A stretch of 64,000 bases of DNA from contig NZ_WOCA01000001.1 of NCBI RefSeq assembly GCF_009728145.1, positions 186,001 through 250,000 on the forward strand, written 5' to 3'. The notes below the pieces were generated by a model. The model searched no databases. It was not told the DNA's origin and saw only the letters and a program-made list of their open reading frames with translations. Of this stretch, positions 1 through 9,808 are shown piece after piece (the stretch's first letter is position 1; every line of letters begins with the position of its first letter). Origin of the DNA: Ornithinibacillus caprae. Lineage in GTDB: Bacteria > Bacillota > Bacilli > Bacillales > Amphibacillaceae. The position numbers and the translations under genes are program-made.

Positions 1-127
1 TTATTTACTTTTACGAATCGTTTCAGGGTATACAGGTAAAACGATCGCAACATACAATATAGCTGCATTTTTAATATTACTTATTAACTTCTTTTTGTTT
101 AGTATACTGTCAAATTTTCATTTTTAA
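1..127 (+). CDS. hemX: HemX C-terminal end (partial)
   Basis: This is the 3' end of an open frame that enters from the left edge, read from base 2, with a TAA stop at 125-127. About 41 residues are visible. They include a basic stretch with Gly-Tyr-Thr-Gly-Lys followed by a strongly hydrophobic segment, as at the end of a polytopic membrane protein. It lies 21 bases before hemC, where B. subtilis carries hemX in hemAXCDBL. HemX is a membrane protein of the cytochrome c assembly family that affects the level of glutamyl-tRNA reductase (HemA). The call rests on position and hydrophobic character, since too little is present for a motif-based assignment. Confidence 0.75.
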   Translation, partial: YLLLRIVSGYTGKTIATYNIAAFLILLINFFLFSILSNFHF

Positions 128-148
128 TGACCTTAAGGAGGAAGAAAT

Positions 149-1078
149 ATGCGTAAGATAGTAGTTGGTTCACGAAAAAGTAATTTAGCTTTAACACAAA
201 CAGAATGGGTAATTAATCAATTGAAGGAAGCGGGTATTCCAAATGAGTTTGAAATTAAAAAAATCGTAACTAAAGGTGATCGAATCCTCGATGTCACCCT
301 CTCAAAAGTTGGAGGAAAAGGATTGTTTGTTAAGGAAATTGAACAGGCGATGTACGATAAAGAGATTGATTTTGCTGTACATAGTATGAAGGACATGCCT
401 GCTTCACTGCCGGAAGGGTTAACTATCTCAACCATCCCTGTTCGTGAAGATCACCGTGACGCATTTATTTCTAAAAATAACGTTTCACTACAAGAACTTC
501 CAAAAGGTGCTATAGTTGGAACAAGTAGTTTGCGTCGTGCTGCACAAATATTAGCCGAAAGGCCAGATGTCTCTATAAAATGGATTCGTGGAAATATTGA
601 AACTCGAATTCGTAAATTACAAGAGGAAGATTATGATGCTATTATATTAGCCGTATCAGGCTTGAAACGTGTTGGCTTAAGTGAGGACCTTATCACGGAA
701 TACTTAGATCCAGAAGTTTGTGTTCCTGCTGTTGGACAAGGTGCTTTAGCGATTGAATGTAGGGAAGATGATACGGAAGTAAGAGATTTATTAGCTAAGA
801 TTAATGACGAGCATACAACACGTACAGTTACTGCTGAAAGAACGTTCTTACATTTATTAGAAGGCGGCTGTCAAGTTCCAATTGGTGGTTACGCATATTT
901 AGATGGAGATGAGGTTGTATTAACGGCTTTAGTAGGAACACCTGATGGGAAAACGATTATCAAAGAAGTTGTACGAGGCACAGACCCTAAAGAGGTAGGT
1001 CAAATAGCTGCGAATAAACTAATTGACCAAGGTGCAAAGGAAATTGTTGAAAGAGTAAAAGAGGAGCTGGACAACTAA
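149..1078 (+). CDS. hemC: Hydroxymethylbilane synthase (porphobilinogen deaminase)
   Basis: This cytosolic enzyme joins four porphobilinogen molecules into hydroxymethylbilane in haem synthesis. The protein has 309 residues, the usual length. Near the start it has the [12 protein letters not shown] phosphate/substrate region (residues 7-18). HSMKD (78-82) carries the catalytic Asp, SSLRR (126-130) follows, and Cys241 in [10 protein letters not shown] anchors the dipyrromethane cofactor. A strong AAGGAGG site stands 9 bases before the ATG. Its stop overlaps the hemD start (TAATG), which points to translational coupling inside the hem operon. Nothing looks degraded, and the assignment is secure. 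Confidence 0.98.
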   Translation: MRKIVVGSRKSNLALTQTEWVINQLKEAGIPNEFEIKKIVTKGDRILDVTLSKVGGKGLFVKEIEQAMYDKEIDFAVHSMKDMPASLPEGLTISTIPVREDHRDAFISKNNVSLQELPKGAIVGTSSLRRAAQILAERPDVSIKWIRGNIETRIRKLQEEDYDAIILAVSGLKRVGLSEDLITEYLDPEVCVPAVGQGALAIECREDDTEVRDLLAKINDEHTTRTVTAERTFLHLLEGGCQVPIGGYAYLDGDEVVLTALVGTPDGKTIIKEVVRGTDPKEVGQIAANKLIDQGAKEIVERVKEELDN

Positions 1079-1857
1079 TGTCCAGGTCATTACATGAAAA
1101 GAAAATACTGGTGACTCGGGAAAAAATGCAAGCCAAACAATTTTCCGAGAAAATATTAGAATATGGTGGTATTCCAATCGAGGTACCTCTATTAAAAATT
1201 TCATGTAAGAAAGATCGTAACACCGAAGAAATACTAAGTAGATTATTTCGTTATAAGTGGCTATTTTTTACAAGCTCAAATGGTGTTCATTGTTTTTTTC
1301 AGCTATTGAAAAGATATCATATTAACGTAAACCAAATACAAACAATTAATATAGCTGTTGTTGGGAACAAAACAGGCAATGCTGTAAAAGAATATGGGTT
1401 AACTCCGAGTTTTAAGCCGACTATTTATAATGCTGAAAGAATGGCAAAAGAATTTCTGTCATCTGTGCCAGAACGTGAACCAATTCTACTTATTCGCGGG
1501 AATCTTTCAAGAGAAGTTTTACCTGAAAAGTTTAATCAACTAGAAATAAAATTTGATACAATAGAAGTTTATGAAACCATCTTTGATGAAGGAATTCAAG
1601 ATCGTTTAAATAGGGTTTTAGAGGAAAATACGTTTAACTTTATTACCTTTACGAGCCCATCCACTGTTGAAGCTTTTGTTCAAATGATCCAAGCGGGTGA
1701 GCTTAAAACCAAAGCTTTCAACACGATATGTGTATGTATTGGTACAACTACGGAACAGCGTGCTCGAAAACTCGGCTTTATAAATACGGTTGTTCCTACT
1801 GAATACACAATTGATGGAATGATTGAATGTATGAGTAATTTTAAAGAGAGAGGATAA
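1078..1857 (+). CDS. hemD: Uroporphyrinogen-III synthase
   Basis: The enzyme cyclises hydroxymethylbilane with inversion of ring D to give uroporphyrinogen III. The protein has 259 residues, usual for the family. HemD proteins are weakly conserved, but the two-domain pattern is visible: an early [14 protein letters not shown] region, [11 protein letters not shown] near residues 63-73, and the characteristic [10 protein letters not shown] near residue 180. The gene overlaps hemC at its start and hemB at its end by one base each (TAATG in both cases), so hemC, hemD and hemB are translationally coupled. Context makes the call firm despite the low family conservation. Confidence 0.95.
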   Translation: MSRSLHEKKILVTREKMQAKQFSEKILEYGGIPIEVPLLKISCKKDRNTEEILSRLFRYKWLFFTSSNGVHCFFQLLKRYHINVNQIQTINIAVVGNKTGNAVKEYGLTPSFKPTIYNAERMAKEFLSSVPEREPILLIRGNLSREVLPEKFNQLEIKFDTIEVYETIFDEGIQDRLNRVLEENTFNFITFTSPSTVEAFVQMIQAGELKTKAFNTICVCIGTTTEQRARKLGFINTVVPTEYTIDGMIECMSNFKERG

Positions 1858-2843
1858 TGAAAATGGGACAAACTCCAGAATTTAAAAGACATCGCCGTCT
1901 ACGTTCTTCACATGCAATGCGGGCAATGGTAAGGGAGAATCATTTGCGAACGGAAGATTTCATTTATCCAATGTTTGTTATTGAAGGAGAAAATATAAAG
2001 AATGAAGTTCCTTCCATGCCAGGTGTTTTCCAAGTTTCCTTAGATTTATTAAAAGGTGAAGTAGAGGAAGTTTATCAGTTAGGGATTAAGTCTATCATCT
2101 TGTTCGGTGTACCAAATGAGAAAGATGAAGTTGGTACAGGTGCTTATGTAGAAGATGGGATGATCCAGGAAGCAACCCGACTTGTTAAGAAAGAATTTCC
2201 TGATATGCTGGTAGTCGCTGATACATGCTTATGTGAATACACTTCACATGGTCATTGCGGTGTGATTCATAATCATGATGTAGATAATGACGAATCATTA
2301 AAGCTATTAGCAAAAACAGCTGTTTCTCAAGCAGAGGCAGGGGCAGATATTATTGCACCATCTAATATGATGGATGGTTTTGTAGCAGTCATTCGTAAAG
2401 CATTGGATGATGCAGGATATCACAATATACCTATTATGTCATATGCCGTTAAATATGCGTCAGCATTTTACGGTCCGTTCCGAGATGCAGCAGATAGTAC
2501 TCCACAATTCGGCGATAGAAAAACCTATCAAATGGATCCTGCTAATCGAATCGAAGCTTTACGTGAAGCGGAATCTGATGTACAAGAAGGTGCAGATTTC
2601 TTAATCGTCAAACCAGCTATGTCTTATCTAGATATAGTTAGGGAAGTTAAAGATAACTTTAATTTACCTGTCGTAGCTTATAATGTAAGCGGGGAATATT
2701 CAATGGTTAAAGCTGCAGCGCTTAACGGTTGGGTTAATGAAAAAGAATTGGTTCTAGAGAAGCTCACTGCGATGAAGAGAGCGGGAGCAGATTTAATCAT
2801 TACTTACTTTGCTAAAGATGTTGCTAAATGGCTAAGTGAATAA
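1857..2843 (+). CDS. hemB: Delta-aminolevulinic acid dehydratase (porphobilinogen synthase)
   Basis: HemB condenses two 5-aminolevulinate molecules to porphobilinogen. Counted from the first ATG, the 328 residues include the zinc cysteines 124, 126 and 134 ([12 protein letters not shown]) and two active-site lysines, Lys199 ([12 protein letters not shown]) and Lys252 ([10 protein letters not shown]), the latter forming the Schiff base. A second in-frame ATG at 1863 is an equally possible start and would remove two residues. The order hemC-hemD-hemB is the operon order and not the pathway order. The three-cysteine motif indicates a zinc-dependent type. Confidence 0.98.
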   Translation: MKMGQTPEFKRHRRLRSSHAMRAMVRENHLRTEDFIYPMFVIEGENIKNEVPSMPGVFQVSLDLLKGEVEEVYQLGIKSIILFGVPNEKDEVGTGAYVEDGMIQEATRLVKKEFPDMLVVADTCLCEYTSHGHCGVIHNHDVDNDESLKLLAKTAVSQAEAGADIIAPSNMMDGFVAVIRKALDDAGYHNIPIMSYAVKYASAFYGPFRDAADSTPQFGDRKTYQMDPANRIEALREAESDVQEGADFLIVKPAMSYLDIVREVKDNFNLPVVAYNVSGEYSMVKAAALNGWVNEKELVLEKLTAMKRAGADLIITYFAKDVAKWLSE

Positions 2844-2861
2844 AAATTGTGAGGTGGTAGT

Positions 2862-4151
2862 ATGAAAAACTTTCAAAATTCAGTGGATGCCTACAAAGAG
2901 GCGGTTGATTTAATGCCAGGAGGTGTTAATTCACCTGTACGAGCATTTAAATCAGTTGGAATGTCACCCATTTTCATGGAGCATGGAAAGGGTTCTAAAA
3001 TTTATGATATAGACGGAAATGAGTACATTGACTATGTTTTAAGTTGGGGGCCACTTATTCTTGGGCATGCAGATGACCGAGTAGTAGAGAAATTACAAGA
3101 TGTGGTGGCTAGAGGAACAAGCTTTGGTGCCCCTACTACGTTAGAGAATAAATTAGCTCAACTAGTTATTGATCGTGTACCGTCTATTGAAATGGTACGG
3201 ATGGTTAATTCAGGAACTGAGGCAACCATGAGTGCCTTACGTCTTGCAAGAGGTTACACCGGGCGAGATAAAATCTTGAAATTTGAAGGAAATTATCATG
3301 GGCATGGAGATTCTTTACTAATTAAAGCAGGATCCGGTGTCGCTACTTTAGGGTTACCAGATAGCCCAGGAGTGCCTGAATCTATTGCCCAAAATACGAT
3401 AACAGTACCCTATAATGATTTAGAAAGTGTAAGGTACGCGTTTGATAACTTTGGTGATGATTTAGCTGCAGTTATTGTTGAACCAGTATCAGGTAATATG
3501 GGAGTAGTTCCTCCTAAAGATAACTTCCTACAAGAGTTGCGAAACATTACGGAAGAAAACGGAACCGTACTTATTTTTGATGAGGTAATGACTGGTTTCC
3601 GAGTAGGTTACAATTGTGCACAAGGTCATTTTGACGTTACACCGGATTTAACTTGCCTAGGAAAAGTAATTGGTGGGGGACTACCAGTTGGAGCATACGG
3701 TGGAAAACGAGAAATAATGGAAAAAGTTGCTCCGGTTGGCTCGATTTATCAAGCGGGTACACTGTCAGGTAATCCGTTAGCTATGACAGCAGGATATGAA
3801 ACTTTAAATGCTTTATCAGAGTCTTCCTATGAAGATATTAATCAAAAAGTTGAAAGTTTAATGGAAGGCTTTAGAAAAGCTTCTGAAGAATTTGATATCC
3901 CACTACAAATTAATCGAGCAGGATCAATGGTTGGGGTTTTCTTCACGGATGAACCAGTTATAAACTATGAAACTGCACAGAAGTCTAATCTTGATTATTT
4001 TGCTCAATACTATCGAGCAATGATTGAGGAAGGTGTATTTTTACCTCCTTCTCAATTTGAAGGATTATTTTTATCAACAGCACATTCGGACGAAGATATA
4101 GAAAAGACTATTCAAGCAGTAAGAAATGCTTTTTCTAAAATTAATAAGTAA
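2862..4151 (+). CDS. hemL: Glutamate-1-semialdehyde 2,1-aminomutase
   Basis: HemL converts glutamate-1-semialdehyde to 5-aminolevulinate using pyridoxal phosphate. The protein has 429 residues, normal for the family. It begins with the family block [11 protein letters not shown] (19-29) and carries [15 protein letters not shown] (116-130). The Schiff-base lysine is Lys268 in [24 protein letters not shown] site precedes the ATG. It is the last gene of the hem operon and is followed at once by a strong terminator. Confidence 0.98.
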   Translation: MKNFQNSVDAYKEAVDLMPGGVNSPVRAFKSVGMSPIFMEHGKGSKIYDIDGNEYIDYVLSWGPLILGHADDRVVEKLQDVVARGTSFGAPTTLENKLAQLVIDRVPSIEMVRMVNSGTEATMSALRLARGYTGRDKILKFEGNYHGHGDSLLIKAGSGVATLGLPDSPGVPESIAQNTITVPYNDLESVRYAFDNFGDDLAAVIVEPVSGNMGVVPPKDNFLQELRNITEENGTVLIFDEVMTGFRVGYNCAQGHFDVTPDLTCLGKVIGGGLPVGAYGGKREIMEKVAPVGSIYQAGTLSGNPLAMTAGYETLNALSESSYEDINQKVESLMEGFRKASEEFDIPLQINRAGSMVGVFFTDEPVINYETAQKSNLDYFAQYYRAMIEEGVFLPPSQFEGLFLSTAHSDEDIEKTIQAVRNAFSKINK

Positions 4152-4156
4152 ATCGT

Positions 4157-4187
4157 AAAAAAGCTACTCTCCATGGGTAGCTTTTTT
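4157..4187 (+). terminator. Rho-independent terminator of the hem operon
   Basis: An 11-base stem (4157-4167 pairing with 4177-4187) has the core AGCTAC/GTAGCT and ends in a T run. It starts six bases after the hemL stop and separates the hem operon from spoVID. Confidence 0.9.
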
Positions 4188-4199
4188 CCCTTTGTGAAG

Positions 4200-4228
4200 C
4201 ATATCCTTATATGAGCTTTCATATAGAT
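4200..4228 (+). promoter_or_regulatory. Possible sigma-E type promoter before spoVID
   Basis: CATATAGAT at 4220-4228 resembles the sigma-E -10 box (CATACANT), and CATATCC at 4200-4206 could be a -35. spoVID is a mother-cell gene in B. subtilis. The matches are imperfect in AT-rich DNA, so this is only a candidate. Confidence 0.3.
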
Positions 4229-4276
4229 AATTAAGACATGTAAGTATATGGATTTATGCTGAAGGGAGGAAGTCAC

Positions 4277-5347
4277 TTGTCAAACGATCAATCCGTGTTT
4301 AGTTTTGAGTTGAACGAGTCTCTTTATTTTGAAAGAGGACAGGAAGTTGGAGAAATTATGGGGATATCCTTAGAACCTGAAATTTCAATTCAACCATTCA
4401 ATGAGTATATTTCAATACGCGGGGTAGTAGAGTTACAAGGATCATATTTAAAAGCAGATCATGAGCAGGGAGAAAATGAAGAAGATTATTTCACAGAAGG
4501 TTACCATTCGAAACGCTATATGGAAAGAGTAGTCGATACTGACCAAGGAAGTGCAGAGTTTTTGCACCGTTTTCCAGTTGAGATTTCTGTTCCAACCTAT
4601 CGAGTAGAGGATCTTGATGATGTTACGGTTATGATTACCTCATTCGACTATGAATTACCAGAACCTAATCAATTACAATTAAAATCTACTATAGAGATTC
4701 ATGGAATTAATGATCAAGTAGAAGAATCCCGTAATGAGGATTACTCTGTCGAAGTTACTGATGATAATGAGATAGAACCTGAGGAAAGAGAAGCGGAGGA
4801 TGCCTTTGAATTTGAAATTAAAAAAGAGAAAGAGGAATCTCCAGATGTAGTTGAGAGTGAAGATTTAACGAATACACCAACATTATCCACATCTATTCAA
4901 GGAGATGATGAGGACCCAGAAGGTGGGAGGTGGAAATATAAAAAACAGACTCAGTCTTTTGCAGAATTTTTTAACAAAGAGGATCCAGACTCTAGTGATT
5001 CACCAGAGTCTGTAGAACTAGTAGCTGAATCTCCAGATGTTTCATCGGGTTATTTGGATTTTGAGGAATCTCCTAGTCCATTTGAAAGCAGTGATTTAAG
5101 CAGGGAAAGTGGAGAAAGTAGCTCTAAAGAAAAAGCAGACTTACGGTATCTATCTGATATGTTTAGAAATGAAGAAGAATCCTATACGAAAATGCGACTA
5201 TGTATTGTACAAGAAAAAGATACACTTGAATCGATCGCAGAACGTTATGACACTACGTCGATTCAAATCGTTAATCAAAACCGTCTGACTGATGATCATG
5301 TCACAGAAGGTCAGTTATTGTATATCCCTTCAAAGAAGAAAGATTAA
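4277..5347 (+). CDS. spoVID: Stage VI sporulation protein D (spore coat morphogenesis)
   Basis: SpoVID is a mother-cell protein needed for coat encasement of the forespore. It binds SpoIVA and SafA. I place the start at TTG 4277, seven bases after an AAGGGAGG site at 4262-4269; an in-frame ATG at 4256 lies upstream of that site. This gives about 356 residues. The N-terminal 110 residues match the conserved SpoVID domain (SVFSFELNESLYFERGQEV, then SLEPEISIQ...YISIRG). A long, very acidic Ser/Glu/Asp-rich linker follows. The C-terminal 50 residues form a LysM domain (QEKDTLESIAERYDTTSIQI...EGQLLYIP). The position after hemL and before ysxE is the same as in B. subtilis. Confidence 0.93.
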   Translation: MSNDQSVFSFELNESLYFERGQEVGEIMGISLEPEISIQPFNEYISIRGVVELQGSYLKADHEQGENEEDYFTEGYHSKRYMERVVDTDQGSAEFLHRFPVEISVPTYRVEDLDDVTVMITSFDYELPEPNQLQLKSTIEIHGINDQVEESRNEDYSVEVTDDNEIEPEEREAEDAFEFEIKKEKEESPDVVESEDLTNTPTLSTSIQGDDEDPEGGRWKYKKQTQSFAEFFNKEDPDSSDSPESVELVAESPDVSSGYLDFEESPSPFESSDLSRESGESSSKEKADLRYLSDMFRNEEESYTKMRLCIVQEKDTLESIAERYDTTSIQIVNQNRLTDDHVTEGQLLYIPSKKKD

Positions 5348-5354
5348 TACATTA

Positions 5355-5394
5355 ATACCCCTTGCTAGAATTAGCTAAGGGGTATAATTATTTT
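5355..5394 (+). terminator. Probable terminator after spoVID
   Basis: The inverted repeat 5355-5367 / 5373-5385 (ATACCCCTT.. / ..AAGGGGTAT) is followed by AATTATTTT. It lies between spoVID and ysxE and ends about 17 bases before the annotated ysxE start, so it may be a partial attenuator. Confidence 0.6.
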
Positions 5395-5401
5395 AGGAGT
5401 T

Positions 5402-6427
5402 TTGAAACTGGTGGTGAATTTGTTGGAAAAAATCCGAACTATTTTACGTAGTTATGGAATTACGCCGGTAGAGATTGAACCAATTACTAGTCGCTTGTAT
5501 CGAATTACAGACCACAGTAACCAATGTTATGCCTTAAAGAAAAGTTCACTTTCTAAAGAAAGTATTAGAAAATGGGAAAGTGTTTTCCATATTGCTAATT
5601 CCAATAAGTTATTAAATGTAATTCCGGTTTATCTTACGAGACAAGGTAGTCTTTATGAAACCGTTAATGAAGAAGTGTTTTATGTGACACCTTGGCTTGA
5701 AAATAGGAAAGAAGCTATAACAATCGAAAAGCTTTATAGGTCCATTGGTTATATCCATGGGAGTACGAAAAAGAAACAGACTATTTCCAGTAGGTCTTTT
5801 ATTTCATCATTTAATCGTTATCAAAAATACTGTGAAACCAATCGGAATTCTCTATTAACATGTGTGGAACAATTCGAGCAAAAAAAATACATGTCACCGT
5901 TCGAATTATTAGTTTGTACACATTATCATGTACTTGAACGTGTATTTGTAACCATTCAACGTCGTATTGAACAGCTCATAAGTGAATTGGAGGATGAAGA
6001 GACATGGAGTATAAGTTTATGTCACGGTAACTTAAGCTATGATCACGTTGTTAATGATAATCAAACCTATCTGATCAATTGGGAAAAAACGTTTTTTGAT
6101 AATCCAATTTTAGATTTAGCAACCTTTTTTAAAGAAGAAGTAATCCATTATGATGCACCAATTGAATCTTTTATCGAACACTTTGGACAATATACCGATG
6201 AAAATAAACTGCAAAACAGTGAATTATATTTATTGTCTATTTACCTATTAGATCCAACAACTTATATGGATTATATTCGTTCCTATCAAGACTCATCTAA
6301 CCTATCTATGGTACAACAAATAAAGCGAATACAGCACGTCTTTAGACAAATGGTATTCGCATTAAAATTTTCTGATTATGTGGAGTCTGAATATGAAAGT
6401 ATTTCACTAGATGATCTCGAAAGTTAG
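5402..6427 (+). CDS. ysxE: YsxE, CotS-family kinase-fold spore coat protein with altered catalytic residues
   Basis: The product belongs to the CotS/YsxE branch of the aminoglycoside phosphotransferase (kinase) fold and is found next to spoVID in Bacillaceae. B. subtilis YsxE is a spore coat protein. About 341 residues run from TTG 5402, but that start has an AGGAG site only two bases away. In-frame TTGs at 5420 or 5423 are possible starts, so the N-terminus is uncertain. The ATP-lysine region CYALKKS is present. The catalytic loop reads HGNLSYDH (208-215), not HGD-----N. The metal-binding position reads LINWE (224-228), where active enzymes have IDF or IDW. I infer a pseudokinase with a structural role. 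Its stop overlaps that of the opposing 62-codon gene. Confidence 0.88.
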   Translation: MKLVVNLLEKIRTILRSYGITPVEIEPITSRLYRITDHSNQCYALKKSSLSKESIRKWESVFHIANSNKLLNVIPVYLTRQGSLYETVNEEVFYVTPWLENRKEAITIEKLYRSIGYIHGSTKKKQTISSRSFISSFNRYQKYCETNRNSLLTCVEQFEQKKYMSPFELLVCTHYHVLERVFVTIQRRIEQLISELEDEETWSISLCHGNLSYDHVVNDNQTYLINWEKTFFDNPILDLATFFKEEVIHYDAPIESFIEHFGQYTDENKLQNSELYLLSIYLLDPTTYMDYIRSYQDSSNLSMVQQIKRIQHVFRQMVFALKFSDYVESEYESISLDDLES

Positions 6428-6612
6428 ATCCACTTCATATAAAAGCAAATAAATATCCCAGCTAAGATTAATAATAATAATACGTCAAAGGTTGTTGGTA
6501 TTAAAATGGTACGAATTAATTGAAAGATTAACAACGGTAATGTAACGTTTTCAGCAACGATAATACACTTTCTGGCCCATGGTGGTAGACGGTAGCGATA
6601 ATACCTTGCCAT
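6424..6612 (-). CDS. Small conserved-looking membrane protein, unknown function
   Basis: This 62-codon gene is on the minus strand, convergent with ysxE; the two stop codons overlap. The ATG at 6612 has a good AAAGGAG site seven bases before it, which is why I accept it as a gene and not a shadow. The N-terminus is basic (RYYRYRLPPWARK) and two hydrophobic helices follow (about residues 20-36 and 42-58), ending in FYMKWI. That is a typical small inner-membrane protein with its N-terminus probably cytoplasmic. I do not recognise a family. Its promoter would lie within 6613-6700, back to back with the valS promoter. Confidence 0.7.
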   Translation of the reverse strand: MARYYRYRLPPWARKCIIVAENVTLPLLIFQLIRTILIPTTFDVLLLLILAGIFICFYMKWI

Positions 6613-6705
6613 ACGATCACTCCTTTTTAAGTACTCACCTAATCAGTCATTCTGATATACTATATGTATAAATGTAGTAAATTTGTGCAATTCTTATTAT
6701 AATAG

Positions 6706-6734
6706 TTGATTTTATAAAAGAATTTGGCTACAAT
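6706..6734 (+). promoter_or_regulatory. Sigma-A promoter of valS
   Basis: TTGATT (6706-6711), a spacer of 17, and TACAAT (6729-6734) lie just upstream of the T-box leader, placing transcription start near 6741. Confidence 0.65.
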
Positions 6735-6740
6735 ATATAA

Positions 6741-7011
6741 ATAATTATGTTGCAGAAATTGTAATAAAGGCTTTGAGAGGGAAGAGTACAAAATTTATCG
6801 CCTTCAGAGAGGGAAACCATGAGCTGGAAGTTTCCTAGGATGATGTTTTGGAAGGTCGCCCTTGATGCTGCTTCTTTGAACGATAAGTAGGAGAAGCCGG
6901 TTATTGACCGTTATCAATTCGAGTGTACAAGAAATCATTACTTGTAAACAAAGGTGGTACCACGGAAATATACCCTTTTCGTCCTTTTATTAGGATGGAA
7001 AGGGTTTTTTA
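6741..7011 (+). ncRNA. T-box leader of valS (tRNA-Val sensing)
   Basis: The leader has the canonical T-box AAGGTGGTACCACGG at 6951-6965 and an intrinsic terminator (stem CCCTTTTCGTCC / GGATGGAAAGGG, 6973-7004, then six T). The T-box bulge UGGU fits an A discriminator base, as in tRNA-Val. Upstream are AGTAC and AGAGAGGG elements of stem I. In the specifier position, after TGGAAG, stands GTC (6855-6857) followed by a purine; this is a Val codon. Uncharged tRNA-Val is expected to stabilise the antiterminator and allow valS transcription. Confidence 0.93.
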
Positions 7012-7120
7012 ATAGGCTTTTTTCGCTTAGATTGTTGCTAATACACGTTATGTTTCATTACTTGAAAAAGCAATAATTTTTTGAATAAAGTCGATTTATT
7101 AACTTTAGGAGGTCAAGAGT

Positions 7121-9763
7121 ATGAGTGAAAAGGAAACATCACTACCGTCTAAGTATGATCGACAATCGGTAGAAAAGAATCGGTATAAGTTTTGGATTGA
7201 TGGTAAATTTTTTGAGGCAACAGGAGATCCAGAAAAGGAACCTTTTTCAATTGTTATTCCACCACCAAATGTAACTGGAAAGCTACATTTAGGTCATGCC
7301 TGGGATACTACTATGCAGGATACAATCTCTCGCATGAAGCGGATGCAAGGATATGATGTTTTATGGTTACCAGGAATGGATCATGCAGGTATTGCTACTC
7401 AAGCGAAAGTAGAAGCTAAATTAAAAGAACAAGGTAAAAGCCGTTATGAATTAGGCCGCGAAAAGTTTTTAGATACGGCCTGGGAGTGGAAGGAAGAATA
7501 TGCTCAATTTATCCGTGCTCAATGGGAAAAATTAGGGTTAGGTGTAGATTATTCCCGTGAGCGTTTCACATTAGATGAAGGCTTATCTAATGCAGTAAAA
7601 GAAGTGTTTGTTACGTTATATGAAAAAGGATTAATTTATCGTGGGGAGTATATAATTAACTGGGATCCACAAACCAAAACAGCATTATCTGATATTGAAG
7701 TAATTTATGAGGAAGTACAAGGTAAGTTTTATCATATGAAATATCCAATAAAGGATAGTGATGAAACGATTGAAATTGCTACAACTAGGCCAGAAACAAT
7801 GTTAGGTGATACGGCAATAGCAGTACATCCTGAAGATGAACGATATAAGCATCTAGTTGGCAAAACAGTTGTATTACCAATTGTCGGTCGCGAAATTCAA
7901 ATTGTAGCTGATGATTATGTCGATATGGAGTTTGGTTCAGGAGCGGTTAAAATTACACCTGCACATGATCCGAATGATTTTGAAATTGGAAATCGTCACA
8001 ATTTAGAACGAGTTCTTGTGATGAATGAAGATGGAACAATGAATGAAAATGCAGGTAAATATGAAGGTCTAGACCGCTTTGATTGTCGAAAACAAATTGT
8101 AAAAGACCTACAGGATCAAGGTGTACTATTTAAAATTGAAGAACATACACACCAAGTAGGGCATTCAGAACGAAGTGGAGCAGTTGTAGAACCTTATTTA
8201 TCAACACAATGGTTTGTTAAAATGCAGCCACTTGCCGATGCAGTAGTAGAAATGCAAGATACAGATGATAAGGTGAATTTTTATCCACCGCGCTTTGAAA
8301 GAACGTATTTGAATTGGATGGATAATATTCGGGACTGGTGTATTTCTCGTCAATTATGGTGGGGTCATAGAATTCCAGCTTGGTACCATAAGGAAACGAA
8401 AGAAGTTTATGTAGGCAAGGAAGCTCCAGCTGATATTGCAAATTGGGTGCAGGATGAGGATGTACTTGATACATGGTTCTCTAGTGCGCTATGGCCATTT
8501 TCTACAATGGGATGGCCAGATGAAGAAGCGGAGGATTTTAAACGTTTCTTCCCAACAGACGTATTAGTAACTGGTTATGACATTATATTCTTCTGGGTTG
8601 CACGAATGATTTTCCAATCTAAAGAATTTACCGGGAAAAAACCATTTAAAGATGTATTAATGCACGGATTAATTCGTGATTCAGAGGGTCGTAAAATGAG
8701 TAAGTCACTTGGTAATGGTGTAGATCCGATGGATGTTATTGAAAAATATGGTGCGGACTCATTGCGCTATTTCTTATTAACAGGTTCAACTCCTGGTCAA
8801 GATCTTCGTTTCTATTGGGAAAAAGTCGAATCAACTTGGAATTTTGCCAATAAGGTATGGAATGCTTCTCGATTCTCCTTAATGAATTTAGAAGGTTTCA
8901 CATATGATGATATTGACCTGTCAGGAGAAAAATCACTTGCTGATAAATGGATTCTAACTCGCTTAAATGAAACCATTGAGCAAGTTACGAAAAATACCAA
9001 TAAGTATGAATTTGGTGAAGCAGGACGTCATCTTTATAATTTCATTTGGGATGAGTTATGTGATTGGTATATCGAGATGGCGAAACTACCACTATATGGT
9101 GATAATGAAAATGAGAAAACCATGACACAATCTGTTTTAGCGTATGTATTAGATCAGACGATGCGTTTACTACATCCGTTTATGCCATTTATTACAGAGG
9201 AAATTTGGCAGAAGCTTCCACATCAAGGAGAGTCAATTACAGTAGCTAGATGGCCGGAGGTTCGTAGTGAATTCCATGATGAAAAAGCATCAAATGAAAT
9301 GAAACGATTAGTTTCAATTATTAAGTCGGTTAGAAATATACGTTCTGAAGTAGATACACCAATGTCTAAACAGGTTAGTTTATATATTCAGACAGAAAAT
9401 CAAGATATAGCAGATGAACTAGAGAACAATAGAGCGTATGTAGAACGGTTCTGTAATCCAAGTGAACTTATCATAAGCACTGAGGTTGATGTACCCGAAA
9501 AAGCGATGTCAGCAGTAATAACGGGTGCTGAGTTATTTCTTCCACTTGAAGGTCTGATTGATTTTGATAAAGAGATTGAACGCTTAGAAAAAGAATTGGA
9601 TAAGTGGACAAATGAAGTAGAGCGCGTTCAGAAAAAATTAGCAAATCAAGGGTTTGTTAATAAGGCACCTCAAGCTGTAGTTGATGAGGAGAAACGTAAA
9701 GAACAAGACTATCTAGAAAAGCAAGCAAAAGTAAAAACAAGATTAACCGAATTAAAAGGATAA
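7121..9763 (+). CDS. valS: Valyl-tRNA synthetase
   Basis: This class I synthetase charges tRNA-Val. It has 880 residues, normal for Bacillales. The HIGH motif appears as HLGH (56-59) in [16 protein letters not shown], and KMSKS stands at 525-529. The editing domain includes [17 protein letters not shown]. The C-terminal coiled coil (about 810-880, [15 protein letters not shown]...) is the tRNA-binding arm found in ValS but not in IleS. An AGGAGG site stands before the ATG. It is transcribed alone behind its T-box and ends in a hairpin shared with the opposing gene. Confidence 0.99.
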   Translation: MSEKETSLPSKYDRQSVEKNRYKFWIDGKFFEATGDPEKEPFSIVIPPPNVTGKLHLGHAWDTTMQDTISRMKRMQGYDVLWLPGMDHAGIATQAKVEAKLKEQGKSRYELGREKFLDTAWEWKEEYAQFIRAQWEKLGLGVDYSRERFTLDEGLSNAVKEVFVTLYEKGLIYRGEYIINWDPQTKTALSDIEVIYEEVQGKFYHMKYPIKDSDETIEIATTRPETMLGDTAIAVHPEDERYKHLVGKTVVLPIVGREIQIVADDYVDMEFGSGAVKITPAHDPNDFEIGNRHNLERVLVMNEDGTMNENAGKYEGLDRFDCRKQIVKDLQDQGVLFKIEEHTHQVGHSERSGAVVEPYLSTQWFVKMQPLADAVVEMQDTDDKVNFYPPRFERTYLNWMDNIRDWCISRQLWWGHRIPAWYHKETKEVYVGKEAPADIANWVQDEDVLDTWFSSALWPFSTMGWPDEEAEDFKRFFPTDVLVTGYDIIFFWVARMIFQSKEFTGKKPFKDVLMHGLIRDSEGRKMSKSLGNGVDPMDVIEKYGADSLRYFLLTGSTPGQDLRFYWEKVESTWNFANKVWNASRFSLMNLEGFTYDDIDLSGEKSLADKWILTRLNETIEQVTKNTNKYEFGEAGRHLYNFIWDELCDWYIEMAKLPLYGDNENEKTMTQSVLAYVLDQTMRLLHPFMPFITEEIWQKLPHQGESITVARWPEVRSEFHDEKASNEMKRLVSIIKSVRNIRSEVDTPMSKQVSLYIQTENQDIADELENNRAYVERFCNPSELIISTEVDVPEKAMSAVITGAELFLPLEGLIDFDKEIERLEKELDKWTNEVERVQKKLANQGFVNKAPQAVVDEEKRKEQDYLEKQAKVKTRLTELKG

Positions 9764-9764
9764 G

Positions 9765-9808
9765 AAAATAGCGGGATGTGCAGATTAACTGTGCATCCCG
9801 CTTATTTT
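9765..9808. terminator. Bidirectional terminator between valS and the ATP-grasp pair
   Basis: A long hairpin pairs 9765-9783 with 9789-9808 around the core GCGGGATG/CATCCCGC. It has A and T runs on both sides, so it can end transcripts from both strands. The TAA stop of the minus-strand gene falls at the loop (9785-9787). Confidence 0.88.
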
